In this document: positions 1 through 10,060 of the stretch, piece after piece
How positions within the stretch are numbered: the stretch's first letter is position 1
Layout: every line of letters begins with the position of its first letter
Assembly (NCBI RefSeq): GCF_020166395.1
Contig: NZ_JAIQXU010000003.1
Location: 1-64,000, forward strand
Reading direction: 5' to 3'
Source: Deinococcus betulae
GTDB lineage: Bacteria > Deinococcota > Deinococci > Deinococcales > Deinococcaceae
DNA length: 64,000 bases
The notes under the pieces: model-generated
What the model was told of the DNA's origin: nothing
Database searches by the model: none
Seen by the model: only the letters and a program-made list of their open reading frames with translations
Program-made: the position numbers and the translations under genes

Positions 1-311
1 GCTGCGGGCTGCAGGGTATCGTGGGGGTGTCGGTTCCGGGTTGTCATCGCAGAAATACCCTACTGGAGCCGACTTTTCTCTTGCCTCAGGAGTTTTGACT
101 GGTAGTCAGCACTGAGAGACCGCACAGGCCGTATGGGGCGCGGCTTCGTGACTCCACCGTTTCAGGGTGCGCTCCAGAGGTCGCCCAGACAGAGGCATGC
201 TTGTCAGAACGTCGTTTTGGTCGCATACGACCTCGCCCCAGGGACACAAAAATACGTGGACCACCACCAAGCAGAGCGAGCCCAGAGGCCCGCCCCACCC
301 ACCTTCCGCCC
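1..311. other. Left-edge stretch with no credible gene
   Basis: No open frame here has a start, composition or product that I can support. A small dyad (GGTCG-cata-CGACC, about 221-234) lies downstream of the dioxygenase stop on the minus strand, but no T-tract makes it a convincing terminator. Confidence 0.5.
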
Positions 312-1199
312 TTACCTTGCCAGCCCTACCGTCAGATTCGCCGTGTACCCCGCCGCCACACTGCCGGTCACGGTGGGCAACTGGGTGGCGGAGCCGTCGC
401 TGAACACGTTGTCGCGGCTCAGGCTCGTCTGGGCCAGGTTGCGGGTGCTGCCCACGTAGGCGGCCTGGGTATACACCTGGGCGCACATGTCCTGCGGCAG
501 GGCCAGCTGCGAGGTCTGAATCTTGGTGCTGGCGTTCGTGGCACTGGTCAGGGTCGGGTAAACCTCAAAGTGAATGTGTGGCCAGCGCCCGGCGTAGCAG
601 CCCGGCACGATGGTCTGGAAGGTCACGGTGCCGTCAGCGTCTGCCACCTGCACCCCCCGTAGGAAGTCCTCACCCACCGCCGAGCCGCTGTACATCGAAT
701 ACTGGCCGTCGGCGGTGCAGTGCCAGGCGTAGACCGCGTAGCCTGCCAGGGGCGCGCAGCTGGCGTTCACGTTTACCAGTTTCAGGGTCAGGGTCAGCGG
801 CACGCCCGCCGCCGTGTTGCCCGTGCCCAGGCTGGTGCGCAGGTCGCGGCGCACGATCCCGCTGCGGGTCAGCACATTCAGTGACTGACCCGAGGCCACC
901 GAGCCGTCGGCGGGGTACGGCCCAGCAGTCTCTGAAGGAATGGCGCTGGGGCAGGCGTCCGTGCCTGGCGTGGTCGGTGTCGTTGGCGTCGTGGGGGTGG
1001 TCGGCGTGCCGGTGGTGGGGGTGGTGGCCGCCACGCCGCAGCCCACCAGCAGGCCAATACCCAGCAGGCCCAGGCCAATCACCTTTCGCCGGTCAACCAC
1101 CGGACGCAGAATCATGTTGGTGTCGGCCTGCAGGCCCAGGTTGTTCAGGTCGTCATGGTGGTCGTGGTCGTCGGCGGGGTAGGGACGGATGGGGTTCAT
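312..1199 (-). CDS. Intradiol ring-cleavage dioxygenase-like Tat lipoprotein
   Basis: Predicted exported dioxygenase, 295 aa. The start at 1199 is set by an AGGAGG site just upstream. Residues 37-38 are a twin arginine (RRKVIG), followed by a hydrophobic stretch and a lipobox ending at Cys54, so it is probably a Tat-exported lipoprotein. A Thr/Pro repeat linker covers about 59-80. The catalytic domain has TAGPYPADG near 92 and Y202 with H208 and H210 in CYAGRWPHIHFEVY, matching the Tyr/His iron ligands of intradiol dioxygenases. The substrate (a catechol or aromatic) is unknown. No aromatic-degradation genes lie beside it, so it may act on extracellular aromatics. Confidence 0.88.
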   Translation of the reverse strand: MNPIRPYPADDHDHHDDLNNLGLQADTNMILRPVVDRRKVIGLGLLGIGLLVGCGVAATTPTTGTPTTPTTPTTPTTPGTDACPSAIPSETAGPYPADGSVASGQSLNVLTRSGIVRRDLRTSLGTGNTAAGVPLTLTLKLVNVNASCAPLAGYAVYAWHCTADGQYSMYSGSAVGEDFLRGVQVADADGTVTFQTIVPGCYAGRWPHIHFEVYPTLTSATNASTKIQTSQLALPQDMCAQVYTQAAYVGSTRNLAQTSLSRDNVFSDGSATQLPTVTGSVAAGYTANLTVGLAR

Positions 1200-1345
1200 G
1201 GAGGCCTCCTGTGTGGGGGTGCTCGGCTCTTGCCACGCCCCCTTTGCTCTTGCTCCGCACAGTACGGAGGGCCGGTTAAAGGACTGAGAAAGCCGGAGAG
1301 GCCGGGCGGCGGCGGGTCTCATGGGAGGCCGGTAGCCTGCCCCGG

Positions 1346-2713
1346 ATGCGCCGCCTTCTCATGCCCGCCCTGTTGACTGTGCTGATGACTGCCCCCGCCG
1401 CTGCCGTGTCCACCCTGACGGTGCCTGTCACCGTGTCCCTGGCCAGCGTGCAGGAGGCCGCCAACGCCCGCGTACCGCTGGAATTTGCGCGGGTGGATGA
1501 AACGCGCAGCTTTGCCGGGGGGCTCCTGAGCGTCAAGCTCGGCGGCACAGTCACGCGGGCCGGGCACGTCCGGGTGGGGCCCACGGCCGACGGGTCGGGC
1601 CTGGTGGTCCGCGTGCCCATTCGCGCGGCGCTGCGGGCCACGCCGGGCGGCGCCGGGGCCGTGCTGGCCCGCGACTTCGGTGGCGAGGCCACCGTCAGCC
1701 TGACCGTGACGCCCTATGTCACGCCCCAGTGGGAAGCGGGCGTGCGGGTCAGGGGCGACTACACCTGGACCGACCCCCTGAGCGTGGAACTGGCGCCGGG
1801 TGTGCGCGTCAGCGTGCAGGCGCTGGTGGACACGCAGGTGCGGGCGCAGCTGGACCGGGTCACGGCCCAGGTGGAAACGGCAGTCCGTGAGGGCGCCCGG
1901 CTGCGCGAGCGGGCGCAGACCCTGTGGACGCGGGCCGCCCAGCCCTGGACCCTGCCCACCCCCGAACCGGCCTACGCCCGCGCCCAGCCCCGCAGCCTCA
2001 GCGTGACGCCCATCCGGTTTACCCCGGATGCCCTGAAGCTGACGCTGGGGGCGGCGCTGGACCTGAATGCGGGGCTGGGCCGCCCCCCAGCGGCCTCCTC
2101 TGCCGGCCCCCTGCCGGCCCTGAACACGGTGCCCAGCCTCAGAGAGGGGCTGGACCTTCAGGTGCCGGTGCGCCTACCCTACGCCGACCTGTCACGGGCG
2201 GCCACGCAGGCGGCGGCGACCCGCACCCTGCCGCTGCCCGTGCCTACCAACCCGGTGCTGCGGGTGCTGGGGGTGACCCTCTCGCCGGCCGGGCCACGCC
2301 TGAATGCCGCCGTTCAGGTGCAGGTGACCGGGCCGCTGGGCCTGCGGGTGGGCGCCACGGTGGACGTGCAGGGCACCCCCGCCCTGGACCCAGCCGGCCA
2401 GACGCTAACCCTGAAAGACGTGCGCGTGGTCACCCGGCGCGAGGGCGTGACCGGCCGCGTTATCGGCTGGCTGGCCGACGCCCGCGCGCAGGCTTACGTG
2501 CAATCGGCGGCACGCTTTGATCTGCGGCCCCAGCTGGAAAGGGCGCGGGCGCAGCTCCAGGCCCGCCTTCCCCTGACCCCCGCGCCGGGGCTGGTGCTGG
2601 CCGGCACAGTCCGCACCCTGAGCGTGGCCGGCGTGCAGGTCACACCTGAGGCCCTGGTGGTGAGCGGCCAGGCCACGGGCGACCTGCGGGCCACCGTGGA
2701 GATGCCGCGCTAA
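1346..2713 (+). CDS. Secreted DUF4403-like protein
   Basis: 455 aa with a clear signal peptide (about 1-21, ending APAAAV). The rest is alternating beta-rich sequence with a repeated plan: VPVTVSLASVQEAAN near 25-40 and LQVPVRLPYADLSRA near 275 look like two copies of a lipid-binding-like half. This resembles the DUF4403 family by eye, a family of unknown function that may have a TULIP/BPI-like fold. No catalytic residues are evident. It is convergent with the flavin reductase gene, which ends 4 bp away. No Shine-Dalgarno site is visible; the start is the ATG before the signal peptide. Confidence 0.65.
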   Translation: MRRLLMPALLTVLMTAPAAAVSTLTVPVTVSLASVQEAANARVPLEFARVDETRSFAGGLLSVKLGGTVTRAGHVRVGPTADGSGLVVRVPIRAALRATPGGAGAVLARDFGGEATVSLTVTPYVTPQWEAGVRVRGDYTWTDPLSVELAPGVRVSVQALVDTQVRAQLDRVTAQVETAVREGARLRERAQTLWTRAAQPWTLPTPEPAYARAQPRSLSVTPIRFTPDALKLTLGAALDLNAGLGRPPAASSAGPLPALNTVPSLREGLDLQVPVRLPYADLSRAATQAAATRTLPLPVPTNPVLRVLGVTLSPAGPRLNAAVQVQVTGPLGLRVGATVDVQGTPALDPAGQTLTLKDVRVVTRREGVTGRVIGWLADARAQAYVQSAARFDLRPQLERARAQLQARLPLTPAPGLVLAGTVRTLSVAGVQVTPEALVVSGQATGDLRATVEMPR

Positions 2714-2717
2714 AGGC

Positions 2718-3383
2718 TTACCCTTCCCGGTCTTGCCCGGCCTGCCAGGCCTCAAAGGAAACGCGGTCCAGCGAGAAGGTGTCGCGGGTGGTGGCGTAAC
2801 CCCCGCCGCCGCCCAGCCGGCCCACCAGGTCCAGCCGGGCAGTGTCAATGTGCCAGCGCGCCGCGTCCTGGACGGCGTCACTGCGCAGGGTCAGGCCCAG
2901 CACCTCGCCCAGAATGATGCGGGTGCGCCCGATGGTCAGGGTCTGCACCTCGCGGCATTCCAGCGCGGCCGGGGCCGCCTGCACACGCGGCGTGGGCACC
3001 TGCCGCCCCGGCTCCAGGGCAATGCCCAGGGCGCCGGGTTCGGCGTGCCCATACGGAAAATCGGTGGCGGTGGCGTTCATCAGGGGCGCTAAGTCGGCGC
3101 TGACCAGATTGACGGTAAAGGCGCCGCCAGCGCCGATGTTGCGGGCCGTGTCCTTGGGGGTGCCGTCTGAGCGGTCTCCTGGCGCAAAGGCCACCACGGG
3201 CGGGTCCGACCCCATCAGGCCAAAAAAGGAGTAGGGGGCCAGGTTGACGTGACCGTCTTCCCCCAGCGTGCAGACCCAGGCAATCGGCCGGGGCACCACC
3301 GTGGCGGTCAGGAGCTTGTAGCGGGCCGCCGCTGGCAGCGCGCCGAGATCGAAATGCGTCATGGGAGAGGGAGAGAACGCCAT
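2718..3383 (-). CDS. Flavin reductase family protein (FMN-binding split barrel)
   Basis: 221 aa. It belongs to the flavin reductase-like / DIM6-NTAB group: RPIAWVCTLGEDGHVNLAPYSFFGLMGSDPPVVAF is the family FMN-binding core, and GGAFTVNLVS and FPYGHAEPGALGIALEPG are further family landmarks. Such proteins reduce free flavin with NAD(P)H or simply bind FMN; the partner is unknown. An alternative start is the ATG at 3362 (MTHFDLG). Neither has a good ribosome site. Probably a single-gene unit. Confidence 0.85.
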   Translation of the reverse strand: MAFSPSPMTHFDLGALPAAARYKLLTATVVPRPIAWVCTLGEDGHVNLAPYSFFGLMGSDPPVVAFAPGDRSDGTPKDTARNIGAGGAFTVNLVSADLAPLMNATATDFPYGHAEPGALGIALEPGRQVPTPRVQAAPAALECREVQTLTIGRTRIILGEVLGLTLRSDAVQDAARWHIDTARLDLVGRLGGGGGYATTRDTFSLDRVSFEAWQAGQDREG

Positions 3384-3640
3384 GCGTCAGCCTAGAGCAG
3401 GGCTCCAAGGGCCATGGCCAGCACAGAGGGTCGCCACGCCACACCCTGCTCTGTGCCGCAGCGGGGCCAATTCAAGAGGTCGCGTCCCACAGTGGGCAAA
3501 GCGCCAAAAGCGCTTCAGGTCCGCCACGACCTCCTTTGTTCTCTCCTCACTTCGCTCGCTTCCGCTGGCAATGAGCGGCGAGCGCCTTAACCGCGCCCTT
3601 CTCTCCTTTCCTGTTCTGGCTCTGGCGTTAGCATGCGCCT

Positions 3641-3874
3641 ATGACCCTGCCCGAAGCGGCCACCTACCGCGAGGCCTACGCCCGGCTGACCCGCATTGCC
3701 GCCGAACTGGAGGGCGGCGAGGCCGACCTGGACCGGGTGCTGCCCCTGCTGGAAGAGGCGCGCGCCGCCTATGCTCAGTGCCGGACGCGCATCGAAGCGG
3801 TGCGCGCCGTGCTGGCCGGTGACTGGGGCGCTGAAGAAGAGAACGACGAGCCCGAACCGGACGACGACGCCTGA
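3641..3874 (+). CDS. xseB: Exodeoxyribonuclease VII small subunit
   Basis: 77 aa, the usual XseB length. The coiled-coil core is seen as YREAYARLTRIAAELEGGEADLDRVLPLLEEA, followed by a second helix and an acidic tail (EEENDEPEPDDDA). XseB binds the XseA catalytic subunit to form the single-strand exonuclease used in mismatch repair and recombination. xseA is not adjacent. The unrelated plsC gene follows after 300 bp. Confidence 0.9.
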   Translation: MTLPEAATYREAYARLTRIAAELEGGEADLDRVLPLLEEARAAYAQCRTRIEAVRAVLAGDWGAEEENDEPEPDDDA

Positions 3875-4174
3875 GAGCGGAACCTAGAGGGGCCAAGGGG
3901 GATGACCCTCCACCACGTCTCAGGCGAACGAAGCGAGTGTCCACATGAAACAGCGGTGTGAGCTGCGTTGAGAGGCGCCTCTAATGCTGGGCCGCCGCCG
4001 TGAGGCCGTCTCAGCGAGACTTTCCTTGAGGTCAGGAGCGACCGAAATACCCCACCAACAGACCTTATTCACCGTCACTTCCCCGCAGCCTTTCTCGCCC
4101 GCGCCACTCGCCTCCTGTCTTTTCCCGGCTAGGTCAGGCCGCACCCCAGGCACGCGGCGCGTATCTTTTGGCCT
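3875..4174. other. Intergenic stretch between xseB and plsC
   Basis: About 300 bp with no gene I can support. It should hold the plsC promoter, but I cannot place -35 and -10 boxes with confidence. A short dyad (GTCTC-agc-GAGAC) is the only structure noted. Confidence 0.4.
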
Positions 4175-4831
4175 ATGAGTGACGCCGCCCCTATCCAGTC
4201 GGCCTCCCCCGCGCCCACCGCCGAGCCGCCCGCCCCACCGGTCAATCCGCGCGTGTACCGCTTCGTGGTGGACGTGACCTACCTGCCAGTCCTCCTGAGC
4301 GGCATGCACATAGAAGTTCATGGGCGCGAGCATGTGCCGCCGCCCGGCACCCCCCTGGTGGTGGCGGCCAACCACGTCAGCGGTATTGACCCCTTTCTGG
4401 TGGCGCGGGCGCTGCCGCCGGGGCGCTACCTACAGTTCATGGCCAAGAAAGAATTGTTTTTGCCGGTGATCGGCCACATTATCCGGGCGGGGGGGTCTTT
4501 TGCGGTAGACCGCAGCGGCAACGACCTGGGCGCCGTGCGCACCTCTCTGCGGGTGCTGAAAGCCGGCGGCACTGTGGGTATCTTCCCGCAGGGCACGCGC
4601 GGCGGCGCCGAGATGCAGGGCGGCGTGGCCCTGATTGCCGCCAAGGGCCGCGCGCCGATTCTGCCGGCGGGCATCAGCCGGGCGGGCAAGCGCTGGATTA
4701 TCCGCTTTGGGCCGCCCATCTCGCCACGCGGCGGCATCAAGGCGATCACCGCCGAACTGGGCGCCGTGCTGGCCGAACTGTCTGTGCCGCCCGGCCAGCC
4801 GCTGCCGCCTGCGGGCTATACTGCGCCCTGA
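4175..4831 (+). CDS. plsC: 1-acyl-sn-glycerol-3-phosphate acyltransferase
   Basis: 218 aa membrane-associated acyltransferase that converts lysophosphatidate to phosphatidate in phospholipid synthesis. Block I is the NHVSGID motif (NHx4D) near residues 68-74. The FPQGTR block near 134 is a FPEGTR variant with Glu to Gln. The N-terminus is a 25-residue Pro/Ala-rich extension. The stop codon abuts the 5' edge of the cobalamin riboswitch, so a B12-operon promoter must lie inside plsC or the operon is partly read through from it. Confidence 0.9.
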   Translation: MSDAAPIQSASPAPTAEPPAPPVNPRVYRFVVDVTYLPVLLSGMHIEVHGREHVPPPGTPLVVAANHVSGIDPFLVARALPPGRYLQFMAKKELFLPVIGHIIRAGGSFAVDRSGNDLGAVRTSLRVLKAGGTVGIFPQGTRGGAEMQGGVALIAAKGRAPILPAGISRAGKRWIIRFGPPISPRGGIKAITAELGAVLAELSVPPGQPLPPAGYTAP

Positions 4832-4935
4832 CGGCTGCGGGGGAAAATCCGGTGCAATTCCGGTTCTGTCGCGCAACGGTAAACTCTCTCCTTTAGGGGC
4901 GGGAGACAAGACCGAACACCTCCGCCGTTGCGTGC
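4822..4935 (+). promoter_or_regulatory. Cobalamin riboswitch
   Basis: Conserved B12-box elements in order: GGGGAAAATCCGGTGCAATT at about 4840, CTGTCGCGCAACGGTAA at about 4866-4882, then the GGGAGACAAGACCG arm near 4901. The flanks ACGGC...CCGCCGT can close P1. It sits directly upstream of btuFCD, the expected target, and is followed by an intrinsic terminator, so transcriptional control by adenosylcobalamin is likely. Boundaries are approximate. Confidence 0.9.
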
Positions 4936-5032
4936 CCCCGAAGCGGGAGCGCGTGGCCTGACCTCTCGCGGAAAGGGGGCGCGCCGTGACCCCTGCGCCC
5001 CTGCCGGGCGCGCCACGGCCTGACTTCCTGCT

Positions 5033-5060
5033 CCGCCCCCTAAACCGGGGCGGCGTTTTT
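5033..5060 (+). terminator. Intrinsic terminator in the B12 riboswitch leader
   Basis: Stem CCGCCCC (5033-5039) with GGGGCGG (5047-5053), then CGTTTTT. It lies between the cobalamin aptamer and the btuF start, so it is probably the expression platform: ligand binding would favour it and switch the transporter off. Confidence 0.8.
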
Positions 5061-5092
5061 GTTCCAGCGGGAGGCACCAAGGAGAGTGCCCC

Positions 5093-5965
5093 ATGACCCG
5101 TGCCCTGACCCTGACCGCCGCCCTGCTGGCTGCCCTTTCGACCGCTGCCAGCGCCGTGACCTACCCCCTGACCCTGACCGACGACCTGGGCCGCAAGGTC
5201 ACCATCAAGGCCGAACCCAAGCGCATTGTCAGCGCCCTGCCCAGCACTAGCGAAACCCTGTGCGCCATCGGCGCCTGCGACAAGCTGGTCGGCGTGGACG
5301 ACTACACCGATTACCCGGCGCAGGCGGCCAGGTTGCCCAAAGTCGGCGGGCTCTACAACCCCAACTTTGAAGCCATGATCGCCCTGAAGCCCGACCTCGT
5401 AATTATCAGCAAGTACGGCAAGCTGGAGCCCACGCTGACCCAGGCCGGCATTCCAGTGCTGGCGATTAACCCCGAAACCTACGACGAGGTCTTCAGCAAG
5501 ACCCTGACGTTGGGCAAAGTGGTGAACCGTGAGGCCCAGGCCAAGGCGCTCGTGACCACCATGAAGCGCGACATTGCCAAGGTCGAGATTCTGACCAAGA
5601 ACGCGGTCCGGAAACCCACCGCCTACTACGAGATTGACCCCACGCCGTACTCGATTGGCCCCAACTCGTTTATGGGGGTGCTGCTGACCAAGGCGGGCGC
5701 GCGCAACATCATCCCGGCCAGCATGGGCGACTTTCCCAAGGTGGACCCCGAGTTTATCGTCAAGGCTAACCCGCAGCTGATTCTGGGTGTAGACGCCAAG
5801 ACGGCGGGCGCGCGGCCCGGCTGGACCAGCATTGCGGCGCTGAAGACCGGCAAGACGCAGGAGATTCCTGCCGAGCTGGGCAACATCCTGTCGCGCCCTG
5901 GCCCCCGCCTGCCGCAGGCGCTGCGCGGCCTGGCCAAGATCATTCACCCCGAACTGTTCAAGTAA
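5093..5965 (+). CDS. btuF: Periplasmic cobalamin-binding protein of the B12 ABC transporter
   Basis: 290 aa. Signal peptide about 1-20 (ending ASAVTY). It has the BtuF/FhuD-type helical-backbone binding-protein fold: RIVSALPSTSETLCAIGACDKLVGVDDYTDYP at the N-lobe and LILGVDAKTAGARPGW in the C-lobe. It delivers cobalamin to BtuCD. A good ribosome site (AAGGAGAG) precedes the ATG. First gene of the riboswitch-controlled operon; btuC follows after 3 bp. Confidence 0.92.
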   Translation: MTRALTLTAALLAALSTAASAVTYPLTLTDDLGRKVTIKAEPKRIVSALPSTSETLCAIGACDKLVGVDDYTDYPAQAARLPKVGGLYNPNFEAMIALKPDLVIISKYGKLEPTLTQAGIPVLAINPETYDEVFSKTLTLGKVVNREAQAKALVTTMKRDIAKVEILTKNAVRKPTAYYEIDPTPYSIGPNSFMGVLLTKAGARNIIPASMGDFPKVDPEFIVKANPQLILGVDAKTAGARPGWTSIAALKTGKTQEIPAELGNILSRPGPRLPQALRGLAKIIHPELFK

Positions 5966-5968
5966 GCC

Positions 5969-6977
<1,009 letters not shown>

Positions 6978-6985
<8 letters not shown>

Positions 6986-7793
6986 CGCGGGCGCGCCCAG
7001 ACCCGCTGCTGCAGGCCTCTCGGCCACAGACCTGCACGTGCAGGCGGGGACCTTTCCGGCGGTGCGCGGCGTCAGTGCTGCTTTCGCGGCGGGCCAGCTC
7101 TCGGCGGTGATTGGTCCCAACGGCGCGGGCAAAAGCACCCTGCTACGCGCGTTGCTGGGGCTGTCGCGCCCAGAGCGGGGCGAGGTGCAGCTGCTGGGCC
7201 GACCTCTGGGCGCCTGGAGCCGCGCCGAACGCTCGCGGCAGCTGGCCTACCTGGCCCAGGGCGAGGCGCTGCCCGGCGACATGACGGTGCGTCACGTCGT
7301 GGCCCTGGGCCGGGGCGCCGGACAGTGGCGCTTTGGCCTGCTGCCCCGCGACCCCTGGAACGAGGCGGACGAGGCGGCGGTGCAGGGCGCCCTGGACCGC
7401 ACCGACACCGCGCGCTTTGCCGGGCGCCGCCTGGTGGAACTCTCGGGCGGCGAGGCGCAGCGGGTGGCCCTGGCCCGCGCGCTGGCCGCTCAGCCGCGCT
7501 TTTTGCTGCTGGACGAGCCCACCAACCACCTGGACCTGGCTTACGCCCTGGAGGTCATGCGGTACCTGCGCTGCGAGGTGGCGGGCGGCCTGGGCGTGGT
7601 GGCCGTGCTGCACGACCTGAATCTGGCCGCGCGCGCCGACCATCTGGTGCTGCTGGCAGGCGGGCGGGTGCTAGTGAGCGGCCCACCAGAGACCGTGCTG
7701 ACCCCGGAGCACCTGCATACGGCCTACGGCGTCCGCACAAGGGTGGTGCGCGACGCAGACCGCCTGCTCGTGATCCCCGAGGATGGGCTGTGA
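6978..7793 (+). CDS. btuD: ATPase of the B12 ABC transporter
   Basis: 271 aa ABC ATPase, GTG start overlapping btuC by 8 bp. Walker A is GPNGAGKST, the signature is LSGGEAQR, Walker B is FLLLDEPTNHLD, and the H-loop His is in VAVLHDLN. Assignment to cobalamin rather than iron-siderophore uptake rests on the upstream cobalamin riboswitch. Confidence 0.92.
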
Positions 7794-7890
7794 TGACCCG
7801 CCAGCTGTGTCGCCCCCACCCCTCTGCCCGGCCCAGTTGGGCCGCCTCTGGGCAAGCCCGCCTCTTGCTCTCTCGTCTGGAAGCCTGCTG

Positions 7891-8235
7891 ATGGCACCCA
7901 AGTTCTTTGCCACCCGCGCCCACCTGCTGGTGTGCCAGGGCCAGAGCTGCCAGGGCCGAGGGTCGGTGCTGCTGTACAAGGCCCTGTGGAACCACCTGGA
8001 ACGGCAGTCACTGGCCTATTACAAGAAGGGCGGCAGCCTGCGCCTGACCGAAAGCGGGTGCCTGGGCGCGTGTTCCTACGGCCCCACCCTGTGCGTCTAC
8101 CGCCCGAAGCCAGCAGGCAGCGGCCTTGAAGAAGCATGGTACGCCGCTGTGGACTTTCCCCTGGCTGCCCGCATTGCTGGGGCCGCACACGAAGAGGAGC
8201 CGCTGCCAGAAGAACACCGCTACGGACCAGAGTGA
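7891..8235 (+). CDS. Thioredoxin-like 2Fe-2S ferredoxin
   Basis: 114 aa from the ATG at 7891; an upstream in-frame ATG at 7783 would overlap btuD. Four cysteines in a Cx4C (CQGQSC) and Cx3C (CLGAC) arrangement are those of NuoE-like thioredoxin-fold 2Fe-2S proteins. Related ferredoxins occur with corrin genes in other bacteria, so a role in cobalt or corrin reduction after import is possible, but this is inferred from context only. Probably the last gene of the B12 operon. Confidence 0.8.
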   Translation: MAPKFFATRAHLLVCQGQSCQGRGSVLLYKALWNHLERQSLAYYKKGGSLRLTESGCLGACSYGPTLCVYRPKPAGSGLEEAWYAAVDFPLAARIAGAAHEEEPLPEEHRYGPE

Positions 8236-8249
8236 AGCACAGCAGAGCA

Positions 8250-8280
8250 GCGGCGCTGGGAAAGTTCCTCCCAGCGCCGC
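8250..8280 (+). terminator. Hairpin after the B12/ferredoxin operon
   Basis: A 12-bp stem (8250-8261 with 8269-8280) and a 7-nt loop lie 15 bp past the ferredoxin stop. Only a weak T-run follows, so it may be an imperfect terminator shared with the convergent HRDC gene. Confidence 0.55.
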
Positions 8281-8374
8281 CTCTAGTTCCCGGTTCCGTA
8301 TCACGGTGCCGATGCAGCACTGTGGCTTCCAGATTCAGGGCCGCGCCATGACGGCCCCTCACCTGTCCAGCGCG

Positions 8375-10060
8375 TCAGCCCCTGACCACTTCCAGAATCT
8401 TCTCGCCGTACTTGCGTAACCGCTCTGGCCCCATGCCGCGCACCGCCCGGAGGTCGGCCTCGGTGTAGGGGACGCGGCGGGCAATTTCGGCCAGGGTGGC
8501 GTTACTGGCAATGATAAAGCGGCTGATCTCCTGGCGCTTGGCCTCGGCGTTGCGCCACTCGCGCAGGCGGGCGTAGACAGCGGCCTGCTCATCCGTGAGG
8601 TTGGCGGCCGGGTCTTCCTTGCCGCCGGGCAGGTCAGGGGGCAGGATGACCGGGGCCGGTTCCGGGGCGGGCGTGGGCTCGGCCACTTCCGGCTCGGCGG
8701 CGGCTTCAGGGGCCTCGGCGTCGGCGGCCAGCTGATCCTCCTCAGCGCTGCTGTCCACTGCGGTGGGCGGCGCTTCGGCATCCAGGCTGGCCTCTGCCCC
8801 CAGATGGGTCACATCGGGCAGGCCCGCCGGCTGCTCTGGGGCGTCGGGACCCGCACTGACCGGCGTGGGCAGCGGCGCGGGGGCGTGGGCCGGCGAGTCG
8901 CTGAACACGATTTCAGGCTCCCAGACTTCCTCGGCGGGCGCGGCGGGCGGGGTCCAGGGCTCCAGCGTCAGGTTGGGGGTCGGCGGCTGCTCCTCGGCCG
9001 CGCCAGGGGCTTCAAAGGTAAAGCGCTGGGGAGCGCTGCGGTCACCCTCGTCCTCGCGGCGCTGGGGAGGCTCGGGGCGCTCAGGGCGGCTGGGCCGCTC
9101 GCCGCGCCGGCCATCACGCGGCCGGTCAAAGCGCTCGCGGCGCCCCCCCCGGAACTCGCGCCGGTCGGGCCGGTCCTGCGGGTCGCGCTCAGGGGCGGGG
9201 CGTTCGGCTGGGGCCGGCGCCACGCTGCGCTCGGGTTCGCGGCTGGCAACTTCACGGGTCTGGTCGCGGCCAGTGTCGCGCCCCAGCAGGGCCAGCGCCG
9301 TGCCCAGGTCTTCCAGGCCAGGCGTCAGCAGCACGCCGCCCGTCACGCTGCGCGCGGCTGCGCGCACGCCGCCCAGCGGGGCGCTGGTGTCAGAGACCGC
9401 GTCGGGCGCCAGCAGCAGGGCCGTGGGCCCGGCCGGCTGCGCGGCGCCCCCCAGGCGCTCGCCCAGGGCCGCTGCCGTGCGCGCCGCTCGGGCCAGGCGC
9501 AGCGGCAAAGTCGCCACGTCACGCAGCACGTAGGCCACGCTCAGGTCACTGGGGGCGGCGCCGGCCGCTTCGGGGGCCCGCCCGGCCCCGAACAGCGCGG
9601 CCAGCGGCGCGTCGGCGTGGCCACTCAGGGTGGCGCTGTCGCTGTAGGTCACGGCGGCGGCCCCGCGCGCCAGCCAGTCGCTGCCGGGGGCCAGGGTGGC
9701 GTCCACAATCACCGGCACCCCTGCCCGGCGGGCGCGCTCCAGCTCATCGCGGCCCGGTTCAAGCAGCCACACGGCCTGCGCGCCGCGCCAGTCGGCGTCC
9801 AGAGGCGCGGCGGCCAGGCCAGCCCCCGCCAGGGCGTCGCGGTTAACACGAAGGCGGGGGTCCACGCGCAGGGTGCCGCGCCCCAGCAGCGCGGTCAGTT
9901 GAAGGGCGAGGGCGCGCGGGCCCTCCAGCAAGAGCCCCCACTCGGCGCCTTCCAGATCAGCCAGGGCGCCGGCCAGGCGGGCATGGGGGTCGCCCCGTTC
10001 GGCGTGCAGGCGCACAAGTCGGGCGTCGGGACGCTCGGAGGACAGGCGGTCTTGGGTCAT
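8375..10060 (-). CDS. HRDC-domain protein with a degenerate PLP-enzyme-like N-terminus
   Basis: 561 aa from the ATG at 10060. Three parts are visible. Residues about 1-270 resemble a trans-sulfuration (Cys/Met metabolism) PLP enzyme: VIVDATLAPGSDWLARGAAAVTYSDSATLSGHADAPLAALFG follows the cystathionine-synthase pattern, but the position of the PLP lysine (SATKYxGGH) reads Ala. The middle (about 280-470) is a low-complexity Arg/Asp/Glu/Pro linker. The last 80 residues are an HRDC domain (LREWRNAEAKRQEISRFIIASNATLAEIA, then RAVRGMGPERLRKYGEKIL), a nucleic-acid-binding module of RecQ and RNase D. It may act as a DNA or RNA adaptor with a catalytically dead domain. There is no helicase in it. Confidence 0.78.
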   Translation of the reverse strand: MTQDRLSSERPDARLVRLHAERGDPHARLAGALADLEGAEWGLLLEGPRALALQLTALLGRGTLRVDPRLRVNRDALAGAGLAAAPLDADWRGAQAVWLLEPGRDELERARRAGVPVIVDATLAPGSDWLARGAAAVTYSDSATLSGHADAPLAALFGAGRAPEAAGAAPSDLSVAYVLRDVATLPLRLARAARTAAALGERLGGAAQPAGPTALLLAPDAVSDTSAPLGGVRAAARSVTGGVLLTPGLEDLGTALALLGRDTGRDQTREVASREPERSVAPAPAERPAPERDPQDRPDRREFRGGRRERFDRPRDGRRGERPSRPERPEPPQRREDEGDRSAPQRFTFEAPGAAEEQPPTPNLTLEPWTPPAAPAEEVWEPEIVFSDSPAHAPAPLPTPVSAGPDAPEQPAGLPDVTHLGAEASLDAEAPPTAVDSSAEEDQLAADAEAPEAAAEPEVAEPTPAPEPAPVILPPDLPGGKEDPAANLTDEQAAVYARLREWRNAEAKRQEISRFIIASNATLAEIARRVPYTEADLRAVRGMGPERLRKYGEKILEVVRG

